Source: Paraconexibacter algicola (GTDB taxonomy: Bacteria > Actinomycetota > Thermoleophilia > Solirubrobacterales > Solirubrobacteraceae). Taken from it: 64,000 nucleotides of DNA. Position numbers and translations under genes: made by a program. The DNA lies in NCBI RefSeq assembly GCF_003044185.1, contig NZ_PYYB01000002.1, forward strand, positions 372,001 through 436,000, written 5' to 3'. How positions within the stretch are numbered: the stretch's first letter is position 1; every line of letters begins with the position of its first letter. Below, one piece after another: positions 52,024 through 60,481 of this stretch. The notes beneath the pieces were generated by a model. The model was not told where the DNA came from, searched no databases, and was given only the letters and a program-made list of their open reading frames with translations.

Positions 52024-52820
52024 CAGGTCGTCGCCGGCCTCGGTCGGGCTCCGGCGGCCGCCCCGCCGCCCGCGGCGCGCAGGCCGCCGCCGCGCAGCAG
52101 CACGACGATCCAGACGAGCCCCGCGACCATCATCACGAAGCTCTCGACCTGCGCGGTCGTCAGGCCCAGCAGCACGCTGTCGTTGCGCCGGATGAACTCG
52201 ACGAGGAACCGCTCGAGACCGCCGACGAGGAGGTAGAGCGCGAAGATCACGCCGGGCCGCACACGATCGCGCAGCGTCCACAGGGCCCAGGCCAGCAGGC
52301 CCATCGTGACGGTCTCGTAGATCGGCGTCGGGTGCACGTCGTCGGTCGTCGGCACGGTGCCGTCCGGGTAGGGCATCCCCCAGGGCAGGTCGGTCGGCTG
52401 CCCGTAGTCCCCGTCCCCGGAGATCTGGCAGCCGATCCGGCCGATGGCGTAGCCGAGCGCGAGCGCCGGGGCGCAGAGGTCGAGCAGCGACAGGTTCAGG
52501 ACGCCGCGCCGCCACGCCCACGCGCAGACGAACAGCGCGCCGCCGATCGCGCCGCCGTACCAGACGAGGCCGGAGCCGCCGAAGAGCGCGTCGACGAGGT
52601 CGTCGGAGGCCTCGTCCCAGTTCTGGAACACCCATGCCAGCCGCGACCCGATCAGGCCGCCCGCGAGCGCCACGAAGATCAGCTCGTAGGCCCAGTCGAC
52701 CGGCTGACCCGTCTCCTTGAGGCGGCGGGACAGGACGGCGCCGGCCGCCAGGAACCCGAGGGCGAACATCAGCCCGAAGGTCTTCAGCGGGAGGCCGAGG
52801 AGATCGATCTCGGGCTGCAT
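52023..52820 (-). CDS. lgt: Prolipoprotein diacylglyceryl transferase
   Basis: Seven-helix membrane enzyme (265 aa) that adds diacylglycerol to the lipobox Cys of prolipoproteins, such as the lipoproteins encoded at 39870 and 58913. Recognisable are the YGGAIGGALF loop, the signature Arg in YAIGRIGCQISGDGDYG (Cys replaces the usual Asn after GRIG), and the PTPIYET region. The first ATG fits the family start. Forms a two-gene unit with the downstream Pro-rich membrane protein. Confidence 0.94.
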   Translation of the reverse strand: MQPEIDLLGLPLKTFGLMFALGFLAAGAVLSRRLKETGQPVDWAYELIFVALAGGLIGSRLAWVFQNWDEASDDLVDALFGGSGLVWYGGAIGGALFVCAWAWRRGVLNLSLLDLCAPALALGYAIGRIGCQISGDGDYGQPTDLPWGMPYPDGTVPTTDDVHPTPIYETVTMGLLAWALWTLRDRVRPGVIFALYLLVGGLERFLVEFIRRNDSVLLGLTTAQVESFVMMVAGLVWIVVLLRGGGLRAAGGGAAAGARPRPATT

Positions 52821-52854
52821 CGGCCCCGAAGACTACGCGGACCGGCGGCGAGGG

Positions 52855-54054
52855 CTAGAGGTAGCCCATCGGGTTGACCGGGGACCCGTTGATCCGGACC
52901 TCGAAGTGGAGGTGCGGGCCGGTCGAGTTGCCGGTGTTGCCGACGAGGCCGATGACCTGCCCGCGCCGCACGTTGGCGCCGACCGAGGTCTTGAACGCGG
53001 ACTGGTGCGCGTAGCACGTCGACATCGACGCGGTGTGCTGCACGCAGGTGTAGTTGCCGTAGCCGCCGGTCGGGCCCATGAGCACGACCTTGCCGCTGTC
53101 GGCGGCGTAGATCGGGGTGCCGACGGGGGCGGCGATGTCGATGCCGGCGTGCAGGCGGCCCCAGCGCATGCCGAACGGGCTGGTGAAGGTGCCGTTGGTC
53201 GGCATCGACAGCGGGCCGCCGCTGCCCTTGAAGCCGCCCGCGGGGGGCGTCGTGGCGGCCGGGCCGCGCAGCGCGCGCTCGATCTTCGCCTGCTCCTTCT
53301 CGAGGCCCTCGAGGTGCCCCTCGAGGTCCTTGCGCTCGACGCGGACCTTGGTCAGCGCGGCCTGCTTGCCGGCGCGGGTGCGCTCCTTGCCGACGCGCGT
53401 GTCGATGATCGCCTGCTTGATCTGGGCGATCTCGTCGCGGCGCTGCTGGATGCGGCTGGTGACCTTCGCCTGCCGGCCCTCGAGCCGGTCCAGGCGCGCG
53501 GCGGTGCTGGTGGCGTCCTTCTTGGCGTTCTTGACGAGCGTGACGATCGTGCGGTCCTGCTCGTGGATGCGCTCGAGGAAGTCGCCGCGCTCGACGAGGT
53601 CGGCGAAGCCGTCGGCGTTCAGCACGACGGTGACGAGGTCGGGCGTGTCGGCCTTGTAGAGCTCGGCGAGCCGGTTGGAGAGCACGACGCGCGCCTCGGC
53701 CAGGCGCGCCTTGAGGCGCACGAGGCGGCGGCGCTCGGAACGCAGGTCGGCCTGGATGCGGGTGAGCGCGGCGCGCTGGGTGTCGAGGTCGCTCTGGACG
53801 ACCGCCTGCCGGCGGTTGTAGCGGTCGATGCGGTCCTGCAGGCTCTCGATCCGCTGCGTGTACTGCGTGATGTCGCGCGAGAGGACCCGCTCGGTGCCCT
53901 TGCGCTTGCCGATCTTGCCGCGGGTGACCTCGATCTTCTTCTGGATCGCCTGGGCGCTGCGCGCGGTCGGCTCCTCGCCGCTGGAGAGCACGGGCAGGGC
54001 CGCCCACAGCAGGAGCGGCAGGAGGACGGAGACGAGCAGCAGGCGCAGACGCAC
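52855..54054 (-). CDS. M23 (LytM) peptidase with coiled coil, EnvC-like
   Basis: 399-aa exported protein. Residues 1-24 form a signal peptide or anchor, residues ~35-255 a long two-part coiled coil, and residues ~285-399 a LytM domain. Zinc ligands are seen: HAGIDIAAP (His/Asp) and HLHFE (His), so it should be catalytically active, unlike the degenerate EnvC. It likely cleaves peptidoglycan crossbridges or activates an amidase during division. GTG start, with TAGCGT ending 8 bases upstream. Divergent from htpX. Confidence 0.92.
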   Translation of the reverse strand: MRLRLLLVSVLLPLLLWAALPVLSSGEEPTARSAQAIQKKIEVTRGKIGKRKGTERVLSRDITQYTQRIESLQDRIDRYNRRQAVVQSDLDTQRAALTRIQADLRSERRRLVRLKARLAEARVVLSNRLAELYKADTPDLVTVVLNADGFADLVERGDFLERIHEQDRTIVTLVKNAKKDATSTAARLDRLEGRQAKVTSRIQQRRDEIAQIKQAIIDTRVGKERTRAGKQAALTKVRVERKDLEGHLEGLEKEQAKIERALRGPAATTPPAGGFKGSGGPLSMPTNGTFTSPFGMRWGRLHAGIDIAAPVGTPIYAADSGKVVLMGPTGGYGNYTCVQHTASMSTCYAHQSAFKTSVGANVRRGQVIGLVGNTGNSTGPHLHFEVRINGSPVNPMGYL

Positions 54055-54190
54055 GGCGGTTCACGCTAGCAACGGTCCGGCGGAGCCCGAGCCACTGCAA
54101 GCAGTCCTGCGCAGCGGCCTGCGGGCGCGTCGGTGCGCCCGCGTCGGTCCCCTTTACCGATCGTGAAGCCGGGCCTGTCACCATCCACCC

Positions 54191-55084
54191 ATGAGACCGA
54201 CCTCCTTCGGCAAGGACACGGGCCTGCAGGCCCGGATGCTCCTGACGATGTTCCTGCTGGGCGCCGTCTACGTGGTGTTCATGGGCGTCCTCTTCGCCGC
54301 CGGTGCGTCCGGCGTCATCATCGCCGTCGTCGCCGGCGGCCTGGTGTTCCTGCAGCTGTTCGCCTCCGAGGCGATCGGCCTGCGCGCGATGGGTGCGCGC
54401 GAGGTCTCGCCGCAGGAGGCGCCGGAGCTGCACGCGATGATCGAGCGGCTCTGCCTGCAGGCGGACCTGCCCAAGCCGAAGGTCGCCGTGGCGTACACGG
54501 ACATGCCCAACGCGTTCGCGATGGGCCGCTCCAAGAAGCACGCGACCGTCTGCGCGACCACCGGCATCATGGACCTCCTGACGCCGGCCGAGCTCGAGGG
54601 CGTCATGGCGCACGAGCTCGCGCACATCGCCAACCGCGACGTGATGATCATGACCCTGGCGAGCTTCTTCGCCTCGGTCGCCTCGATGATCCTGCAGTTC
54701 GGCTTCATGTTCGGCGGCGGGCACAGCGACGACGACGACGGCCCGGGCTTCCTCGCGGTCATCATGGTGTCGCTGGCCGTGTACGTGATCTCGTTCTTCC
54801 TCATGCAGGCCCTCTCGCGCTACCGCGAGTTCGCGGCCGACCGCGGCGCCGCGGTGCTGACCGGCCGCCCGAGCGCGCTGGCGTCGGCGCTGATGAAGAT
54901 CAGCGGCGGCATGGACCGGATCCCGCAGAAGGACCTGCGGGCGAGCAGCGAGATGGCCGCGTTCTACATCTTCCCTCCGGGGACGAAGTCGGCGATCGGC
55001 AGCCTGTTCTCCACGCACCCGCCGATGGACAAGCGGATCGACGCGCTGATGCGCCTCGAGGGGCAGCTCCAGGGCACCCGCTGA
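54191..55084 (+). CDS. htpX: M48 membrane metalloprotease HtpX
   Basis: 297-aa membrane zinc protease that degrades damaged membrane proteins. Two N-terminal helices (20-58), the catalytic HELAH in VMAHELAHIANRD near residue 142, two further helices, and EFAADRGAAVLTG with the third ligand Glu near 220. Ends with FSTHPPMDKRIDAL, typical of the family. Upstream lies a 136-base gap shared with the M23 gene. The next gene, pspAB, starts one base after its stop, the arrangement known for actinobacterial Psp sets. Confidence 0.95.
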   Translation: MRPTSFGKDTGLQARMLLTMFLLGAVYVVFMGVLFAAGASGVIIAVVAGGLVFLQLFASEAIGLRAMGAREVSPQEAPELHAMIERLCLQADLPKPKVAVAYTDMPNAFAMGRSKKHATVCATTGIMDLLTPAELEGVMAHELAHIANRDVMIMTLASFFASVASMILQFGFMFGGGHSDDDDGPGFLAVIMVSLAVYVISFFLMQALSRYREFAADRGAAVLTGRPSALASALMKISGGMDRIPQKDLRASSEMAAFYIFPPGTKSAIGSLFSTHPPMDKRIDALMRLEGQLQGTR

Positions 55085-55085
55085 C

Positions 55086-55655
55086 ATGGGCTTCTTCGAC
55101 GCCCTGCTCGGCAAGCGGAAGGTCGCGCCGCCGGCCGCCAAGGACCGGCTGTTCGCGATGTCCACCGCGCACATCGCGATGGACGTCGACGGCCTGCGGG
55201 CGCGCGGCCGGGCGGGAATCGTCTTCCAGTCCCTGGGAACCGCGGACTTCTCGCGGGTCGTCCAGGAGATGGAGGAGGTCCTGCACGGGACCGGCGAGGA
55301 GACCGGCACGACCGTCTCCTCGCAGGACGACTCGTTCGGCTACCGCTGGATGATCCTCGAGGACCCCGACGTCGAGGACCTCGTCGTCGGCGTGCACGCG
55401 GTCAACGATGCGCTGGCGATCGCCGGCTACGGCGACCGCACGCTGGCCGCGGTGTTCGCCTACGAGGACGGCAGCCAGCCCCTGTACTGGATCTACAACA
55501 TCAAGCGGGGCTCCTGGTACCCGTTCGTGCCGGCGGGCGGCGAGCAGGCCCGGTCCAACGAGCGCGAGCTGCAGCTGAAGGCCCGCTACGGCGGCGACCT
55601 GCCGATCGAGCCGGAGCTCGAGCGCTGGTTCCCCCTGTGGGGCGTGCCGCTCTAG
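55086..55655 (+). CDS. pspAB: PspA-associated protein PspAB
   Basis: 189-aa cytoplasmic protein of the PspAB family that accompanies PspA and HtpX in actinobacteria and archaea. MGFFDALLGKRKVAPPAAKDRLFAM, GRAGIVFQSLG, SQDDSFGYRWMILEDPD and SWYPFVP match the family pattern. Its biochemical role is not established. Begins directly after the htpX stop, so it is co-translated with it. Confidence 0.87.
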   Translation: MGFFDALLGKRKVAPPAAKDRLFAMSTAHIAMDVDGLRARGRAGIVFQSLGTADFSRVVQEMEEVLHGTGEETGTTVSSQDDSFGYRWMILEDPDVEDLVVGVHAVNDALAIAGYGDRTLAAVFAYEDGSQPLYWIYNIKRGSWYPFVPAGGEQARSNERELQLKARYGGDLPIEPELERWFPLWGVPL

Positions 55656-55661
55656 GAGCGC

Positions 55662-56231
55662 TCAGCGGTCGCGGTAGGCGCGGACCTTCGCGCGGTTGCC
55701 GCAGACCTCCATCGAGCACCAGCGGCGCGAGCGGTTGCGCGAGACGTCGTAGAAGGCCCAGCCGCAGTCGTCGGCCGGGCAGATCTTCAGCCGGGTCCAG
55801 GTGCCGTCCGCCTGCGCGGCGGCGACGATGGCCAGCAGCCGCCCGAACGCGCCGCGCACGCCCGGGACACCGCAGGCGACGACCGACCGGCCCTCCGGGG
55901 CGAAGCGCACGCCCAGGTCGGCGTCCGCCGCGGTGGCGTTGAGGACGCGGACCGCGGACGGGTCGGGCGTGCCGCCGTCGTGGTTGCAGGCGAGCAGCGC
56001 CCGCAGCGCGTCGCGCAGGGCGCGGGCCGCCTGCACGTCGGCCGCCGTGGGGACGGCCTCGGCGGCCAGGCCCACGGTGCCCCGCAGCGCCTCGACGAGC
56101 CCGTCGGGATCGGTCAGCCCGTCGGTGCCCGCGTCGAGGTCGAGCGTGTTGACGAACACGCGCACGGGCTCCAGCGCCGCCGGGGCGCAGAAGCCGTCGT
56201 GATGGCCGCCATCAGGAAATGTCACCGCCAT
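55662..56231 (-). CDS. CGNR zinc-finger regulator (ABATE domain)
   Basis: 189-aa protein: an N-terminal ABATE (ligand-binding, stress-response) domain and a C-terminal CGNR treble-clef zinc finger from about residue 145, with CPADDC, SRRWCSMEVCGNRAK and the closing basic residues. These act as one-component DNA-binding regulators. ATG 56231 is chosen because TAACCT lies 11 bases upstream. A palindrome in the divergent promoter region could be its operator and would link it to the cupin unit. It lies between the two halves of the Psp set. Confidence 0.87.
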   Translation of the reverse strand: MAVTFPDGGHHDGFCAPAALEPVRVFVNTLDLDAGTDGLTDPDGLVEALRGTVGLAAEAVPTAADVQAARALRDALRALLACNHDGGTPDPSAVRVLNATAADADLGVRFAPEGRSVVACGVPGVRGAFGRLLAIVAAAQADGTWTRLKICPADDCGWAFYDVSRNRSRRWCSMEVCGNRAKVRAYRDR

Positions 56232-56286
56232 GGGCAATTGACAGGTTACACCTCGCCACCTAGGTTGGTCACCACTGTCATCGCAA

Positions 56287-56308
56287 GACCGGTTACGACC
56301 TACCGGTC
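56287..56308. promoter_or_regulatory. Palindromic operator candidate between CGNR and cupin genes
   Basis: GACCGGT N8 ACCGGTC, perfect 7-base arms, in the 91-base divergent region and just ahead of the ribosome site of the plus-strand unit. Candidate site for the CGNR regulator. Confidence 0.45.
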
Positions 56309-56322
56309 GGTCGGGAGGCCAC

Positions 56323-56439
56323 CATGCTCCACCCCTCGTCGCTCACCCACGACCTCGCCGCGGCGCGGCGCGCCGACGTCGCCCGGCGCGCCCGGCGCGT
56401 ACGCCTCGTCCGCCCGCGGCCCGACCGCCGCACCCCGTG
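56323..56439 (+). CDS. Small Arg-rich protein (38 aa)
   Basis: MLHPSSLTHDLAAARRADV... then an Arg/Val-rich end. GGGAGG stands 6 bases before the ATG, the best ribosome binding site nearby, and its stop overlaps the start of the cupin gene (GTGA). It therefore looks translated and coupled to the cupin. The sequence resembles the tiny Arg-rich ORFs often annotated in actinobacteria; no function known. Confidence 0.55.
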
Positions 56440-56853
56440 AGCGCCGCGATGCGCGTCCTGCACCTCGACGAGACGCCGCCCGTCGACACGCCGTGGGACG
56501 GCGTGCCCGCCTGGACGCCCGTCCGGCGCCTCCTCGACGTCGGCGCGTTCGGCGTCAACGTCCAGACCGCGGCCGCCGTCGGCGACCCGCTGATCGAACC
56601 GCACGATGAGACCGCGAGCGGCCACGAGGAGCTGTACGTCGTGCTGCGCGGCAGCGCGACGGTGACGGCCGGGGACCGGACGGTCGACGTCCGGGCCGGC
56701 AGCCTCGTCTTCCTGCCCGATCCGACCGTGCATCGGTCGGCGACCGCGACGGCGCCGGACACGGCCGTCCTGGCCGTCGGCGCCGCCCGCGGGACCGCGT
56801 ACGCCCCACCCGCCTGGGAGGAGCGCTGGGCGCGCGAGCTCGGCCTCCCCTGA
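56437..56853 (+). CDS. Cupin-domain protein
   Basis: 138-aa single cupin barrel. Motif 1 is GHEELYVVLRGSATVTAG and motif 2 AGSLVFLPDPTVHRS; the metal ligands read His, Glu and a final His, with one usual His missing, so metal binding may be weak or it may serve as a ligand sensor. GTG start overlaps the stop of the 38-aa ORF. Lies divergently from the CGNR regulator, which probably controls it. Substrate unknown. Confidence 0.84.
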   Translation: MSAAMRVLHLDETPPVDTPWDGVPAWTPVRRLLDVGAFGVNVQTAAAVGDPLIEPHDETASGHEELYVVLRGSATVTAGDRTVDVRAGSLVFLPDPTVHRSATATAPDTAVLAVGAARGTAYAPPAWEERWARELGLP

Positions 56854-56882
56854 GCGGGAGGCCCACCCGCGCGCCCGCGCGA

Positions 56883-57161
56883 TCAGTCCGGGATCAGGCC
56901 GTCACCGGTGAACTCGGCGGCGGCCTCGGTGAGCGTGAGGTCCGCGGGCGGCACGATCACGTCCGAGGACTCGATCTCGTCGTCGCCGACCGCGACCCCG
57001 TTGGTGCGGATGAACTGGAGCAGCTCCTCGAAGGACTCGTGGAAGCGGTCCTCGTCGTCGGCCTCCACGGCCGCGACGACCGCGTTGTCGAGCTCGTTGA
57101 GCGGGCCCTGGTGCTCGTCGGGGATGCGGTACTGCCCCTCGTTGGAGACGCGGACGATCAC
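56883..57161 (-). CDS. pspAA: PspA-associated protein PspAA
   Basis: 92-aa acidic protein of the PspAA family. MIVRVSNEGQYRIPDEHQG, LNELDNAVVAAVEADDEDRF and the VIVPPADLTLTEAAAEF end fit the family found behind pspA in actinobacteria. Thought to bind PspA; mechanism unknown. ATG overlaps the pspA stop by 4 bases. Confidence 0.88.
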   Translation of the reverse strand: MIVRVSNEGQYRIPDEHQGPLNELDNAVVAAVEADDEDRFHESFEELLQFIRTNGVAVGDDEIESSDVIVPPADLTLTEAAAEFTGDGLIPD

Positions 57162-57973
57162 GGCTTCTCCTCCTGCGCGGGCTCGGCCGCCGGCACGTCA
57201 CCGGTCGGGGTCGCGGCACCGCCGGCGCCGGCCTCGAGCTGACCGGGAGCGGCGCCCCCGCCGACCCCGAGCTCGGCCCGCATCTTCGCGAGCTCGTCGT
57301 CCACCATGCTGCCGCTCGTCAGCTCGGCGAGCTGACGGTCGATGTCATCGGTCCCACCCTCCCCCAGCTGGGTGAGGTCCTCGAAGGTGCCGGCCGCCTC
57401 GAGCTCGGCGACCGCGTCCGCGCGTGCCTTCATGTTCTCGGTCTTGTCGACGGCGCGCTGCATCGCGAGCCCGACGTCGGCCATCTCCTCGCCGACCCCG
57501 GTCGCAGCCTCGGAGATCCGGACCTGGGCCTCCGCGGCGGAGTACTGGGCCTTGATGACCTCCTTCTTCGTCCGGAAGGCCTCGATCTTCGCGCGGAGCT
57601 TCTTCTCCGAGTCGATCAGCTTCTGCTGCTGGGCCTCGAGCTCGGCGACCTGCTGGTCGAGCGACTGCAGCTCGGTCTGCGCGAGCTGCTTGCGCTCCAG
57701 CGCGGTGCGGGCGAGCTCCTCGTTGCCGGCGGAGAGCGCCTGACGGGCCTGCGTGTCGAGCTTCACGACGGACTGCTCGAGCTTCTGCGACTGCATCTGC
57801 AGGCGCTTCTTCGAGGTGACGACGTCGGCGATGCCCTTCTTGACGTTCTGGAGGGCCTCCAGCTGCTTCTGGTAGCTGTAGTCCAGCGTCTCGGCGGGGT
57901 CCTCCGCCTTGTCCAGCATCTTCGAGATCTTCGCCTTGATGACGGTGGACATGCGTCCGGTCATTCCGGCCAT
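57158..57973 (-). CDS. pspA: Phage shock protein A / IM30 family
   Basis: 271-aa ESCRT-III-related coiled-coil protein that coats and repairs stressed membranes. The N-terminal amphipathic helix is followed by KAKISKMLDKAEDPAETLDYSYQKQLEAL, then an extended helical hairpin with LEAQQQKLIDSEKKLRAKIEAF. The last ~50 residues are Gly/Ala/Glu-rich and likely disordered, longer than in E. coli PspA. GAGGAG lies about 5 bases before the ATG. Operon pspA-pspAA. Confidence 0.94.
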   Translation of the reverse strand: MAGMTGRMSTVIKAKISKMLDKAEDPAETLDYSYQKQLEALQNVKKGIADVVTSKKRLQMQSQKLEQSVVKLDTQARQALSAGNEELARTALERKQLAQTELQSLDQQVAELEAQQQKLIDSEKKLRAKIEAFRTKKEVIKAQYSAAEAQVRISEAATGVGEEMADVGLAMQRAVDKTENMKARADAVAELEAAGTFEDLTQLGEGGTDDIDRQLAELTSGSMVDDELAKMRAELGVGGGAAPGQLEAGAGGAATPTGDVPAAEPAQEEKP

Positions 57974-58041
57974 ACGGTCTCCTCGGGCTCAGGTGGAACG
58001 TGCCCCCTGAGCGTACTGGACGCGCCCGGTGTGCCGGGCGC

Positions 58042-58662
58042 CTACAGGCCGACCGGCCGGCGCGCCTTGAAGCCCCGGTTGGACTTCCGCAGCGGGCGCC
58101 AGCGCGGGCCCTTCAGACCGCCGCGGTCGTCCGCGGCGCTGGTGTCGAGGCGGATGCCCGCGACCGTCATGTACGCGTGGTCGGACGCCGTGTAGACCGT
58201 GACCCACTTGCCGCGGCCCGCCTTGCCCCAGGTGAAGAACGAGCGCGAGTCGCGCGGGCGCCGCAGCAGGTCGGCGCCGGCGAGCGCGAAGGAGACCGTG
58301 CCGGAGCAGTCGTAGGCGGTGTCCTCGAAGTCGCCGTGGCCGCCGCCGAACCGGTACGGCAGGCCGACGATCTCGTTCGCGGCCCAGATGATCCGCTTGA
58401 CCGCATCGGGCGCGTTCTCGGGTGCGGCCGCGATGCCGTCCTCGTCGATCACCGCGACGTCCCCCGGGACGGTCGGGAAGCTCGTCGGGTCGACCGTGCC
58501 GAACTCCGCGCCACCGGCCTTCGCCGACTCGTCGGACTGGACCGCCGGGACCTGCTCCTCCTGCGCGGCCTTGCCCTTCTTCGCGGCGGACGCCCCGGAC
58601 GGGACGACGAGCGCGAGGCCGGCGAGCACGGCTATGAGAAGGAACGCCCGGAGTCGGAGCAC
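58042..58662 (-). CDS. Exported NlpC/P60-like hydrolase under riboswitch control
   Basis: 206-aa exported protein with signal peptide residues 1-26 (cleavage near GASA). After an acidic linker, the NlpC/P60-like fold shows Cys in YDCSGTVSFAL and His in SDHAYMTVAG, a cysteine peptidase pair that in this family cuts peptidoglycan stem peptides; the third polar residue is not obvious. GTG 58662 follows a purine-rich GAAAGAAAG. The leader carries a c-di-AMP riboswitch-like RNA, as known for actinobacterial cell-wall hydrolase genes, so expression should drop when c-di-AMP is high. Confidence 0.82.
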   Translation of the reverse strand: MLRLRAFLLIAVLAGLALVVPSGASAAKKGKAAQEEQVPAVQSDESAKAGGAEFGTVDPTSFPTVPGDVAVIDEDGIAAAPENAPDAVKRIIWAANEIVGLPYRFGGGHGDFEDTAYDCSGTVSFALAGADLLRRPRDSRSFFTWGKAGRGKWVTVYTASDHAYMTVAGIRLDTSAADDRGGLKGPRWRPLRKSNRGFKARRPVGL

Positions 58663-58680
58663 AGACGGACTGCTTTCTTT

Positions 58681-58803
58681 CGACGGCCTCCGGGGTTAGC
58701 TGACGGGCTCGCGCAGAAAGAACCAGCGCGTCCGATCACGATCGGATTCGCCCCAACGACGTGGGTCCCCCGTCCCTGGTGTTCCGTCCAGGGTTCGGCA
58801 ATT
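58681..58803 (-). promoter_or_regulatory. ydaO/yuaA (c-di-AMP) riboswitch
   Basis: On the minus strand, from the probable transcription start at about 58803, the leader reads GCCGAACCCTGG, then ACGGGGGACCCACG, GGGGCGAATCCG and near its end CAGCTAACCCCGGAGGC. These are the conserved blocks of the ydaO RNA in their normal order, ending about 20 bases before the GTG. A TACGCT -10 box is at 58810-58815. Family members bind c-di-AMP and switch expression off. Recognised by eye, not by covariance search. Confidence 0.82.
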
Positions 58804-58912
58804 CGCGGCAGCGTAGCGAACTGCACGACGGATTGCAGCCTTTCGTGCTGCCAGCGTCCGTGCAGCGCCGACAGGCGCGTGCCACGGGCGTCGTGGATAT
58901 GGTCGCGCCAGC

Positions 58913-60190
58913 ATGCTCCGTCCCGCCCTGCCCGCCGCCCTCCTCGTCCTCGCGCTCGCCGCCGCCGGTTGCGGCAAGGGCGACGGTCCTGCCACGGGAT
59001 CGACGACCGCGGCCCCCGCCGTCGGCGCGAAGAGCGACGAGAAGGACGCGGCCACCGACCTCGGCTTCCCGACGTTCGCGACGAAGAACACGACGCGGGT
59101 CGGCGGCGGGGACGCCCCGACGATCGCCGCCGCGGTCGCCCGGGCCGTGTACCCCGGCGGCGAGCGCGGCCAGCGGCCCGCCGCCGTCGCGCTCGCGCCC
59201 GCGAAGGACTGGCGCGTCGCGCTCGCCTCCGCCTCGCTGATGGCCCCCCCGGTGCGCGCCCCGCTGCTGCTCTCCGACGGCGACGGGCCCGACGTGACGG
59301 TCGAGGCGCTGCAGGCGCTCGCCCCCACGGGCTCGGCGCAGGCCGGCGGCGCGCAGGTCGTCCGGGTCGGCGACGTGTTCCGTCCGGCCCGCCTGAAGAC
59401 CACCGACGTCGGCGGCCGCAACCCCGCCGCGATCGCGCGGGCGCTCGACGCGTTCGGGCGGGCGGTGCGCGGGTCGGACACCGGCCGCGTGCTCGTCGTC
59501 AGCAGCGACGCGCCCGAGTACGCGATGCCGGCCGCCGCCTGGGCCGCGAAGTCCGGCGACCCGATCCTGTTCGTCACGCGCACGGCGGTTCCCGCGGAGA
59601 CGCTCGCCGCGCTGAAGACCCACAGCAAGCCGAAGATCTACGTGCTCGGGCCCTCCAAGGTCATCGGACCGGCGGTGACCAAGGCGCTGCGCGCGACCGG
59701 CACGGTGACGCGGATCGGCGATCAGGACCCGGTCACCAACGCGATCGCCTTCGCGCGCTATCGCGACGGCGAGTTCGGCTGGGGCATCACCGATCCCGGC
59801 CACGGACTCGTGTTCGCGGGCACCCGGCGCCCCGCCGACGCCGGTGCCGCCGCCGCGCTCTCGGCCAGCGGCACCTACGGCCCGTTGCTGCTGCTGGCGC
59901 GCGGCGACGCGCTGCCCAAGCCGCTCGAGCAGTTCCTGCTCGACATCCAGCCCGGCTACGACCGGGACCCCGTGCGCGGGGTCTACAATCACGGCTGGAT
60001 CGTGGGCGACGACCAGGCCGTCGAGACCGGGGTCCAGGCGACCGTCGACGGTCTCCTGGAGATCGCGCCGGTGAACGCCGCCGCACCGGAGCCCACGGCC
60101 ACCACGACGCAGCCGACGGCGACCACCAAGGCGCCGCCGACCCGCACCACTCCCACCACCACCACGACGACCCCCCGGAGCGCCCCGTGA
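58913..60190 (+). CDS. Cell-wall-binding-repeat-2-like lipoprotein
   Basis: 425-aa lipoprotein. Signal peptide with lipobox LAAAGC (Cys20). A disordered linker to about residue 55 precedes repeated alpha/beta units with VLVVSSDAPEYAMPAAAWAA, DPILFVTRTAVPAETL and KIYVLGPSKVIGPAV, the cell wall binding repeat 2 (CWB2) pattern used to anchor proteins to anionic wall polymers. The C-terminal 40 residues are Thr/Pro-rich. TATGGT lies 10-11 bases before the ATG. Overlaps the next gene by GTGA. Confidence 0.85.
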   Translation: MLRPALPAALLVLALAAAGCGKGDGPATGSTTAAPAVGAKSDEKDAATDLGFPTFATKNTTRVGGGDAPTIAAAVARAVYPGGERGQRPAAVALAPAKDWRVALASASLMAPPVRAPLLLSDGDGPDVTVEALQALAPTGSAQAGGAQVVRVGDVFRPARLKTTDVGGRNPAAIARALDAFGRAVRGSDTGRVLVVSSDAPEYAMPAAAWAAKSGDPILFVTRTAVPAETLAALKTHSKPKIYVLGPSKVIGPAVTKALRATGTVTRIGDQDPVTNAIAFARYRDGEFGWGITDPGHGLVFAGTRRPADAGAAAALSASGTYGPLLLLARGDALPKPLEQFLLDIQPGYDRDPVRGVYNHGWIVGDDQAVETGVQATVDGLLEIAPVNAAAPEPTATTTQPTATTKAPPTRTTPTTTTTTPRSAP

Positions 60191-60477
60191 GCGAAGCAGA
60201 GTCCCCCGAGCGCAGCGACCGTCGCGGCTCCGTCCCGGACGTCACGATCGACGACGTGCGCGAGCTCATGGGGGCCTCCACCCCGCACTTCGCGCTGCAG
60301 ATCCGCAACCGGATCGCCAAGCTCGTCCGCGACCTGCCGGCCGAGCACCCCGCCCGCATCCTCGGCGAGCAGGAGATCGCCCGGCTGACCAAGCTCGGCT
60401 TCTCCGGCGAGACGCGCGGCACGCAGCGCGAGGAGGGCATCGCCCCGCTCGCCTCCGTGTCCGAGGACCTGCGCTGA
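60187..60477 (+). CDS. Hypothetical protein, 96 aa
   Basis: Soluble small protein, unrecognised: a charged N-terminus, VTIDDVRELMGASTPHFALQIRNRI and AKLVRDLPAEHPARILGEQEIARL suggest two or three helices. Starts with GTG inside the stop of the lipoprotein gene, so it is translationally coupled to it, though it has no export signal. Ends 4 bases from the convergent hydrolase gene. Confidence 0.72.
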   Translation: MSEAESPERSDRRGSVPDVTIDDVRELMGASTPHFALQIRNRIAKLVRDLPAEHPARILGEQEIARLTKLGFSGETRGTQREEGIAPLASVSEDLR

Positions 60478-60481
60478 GGCG

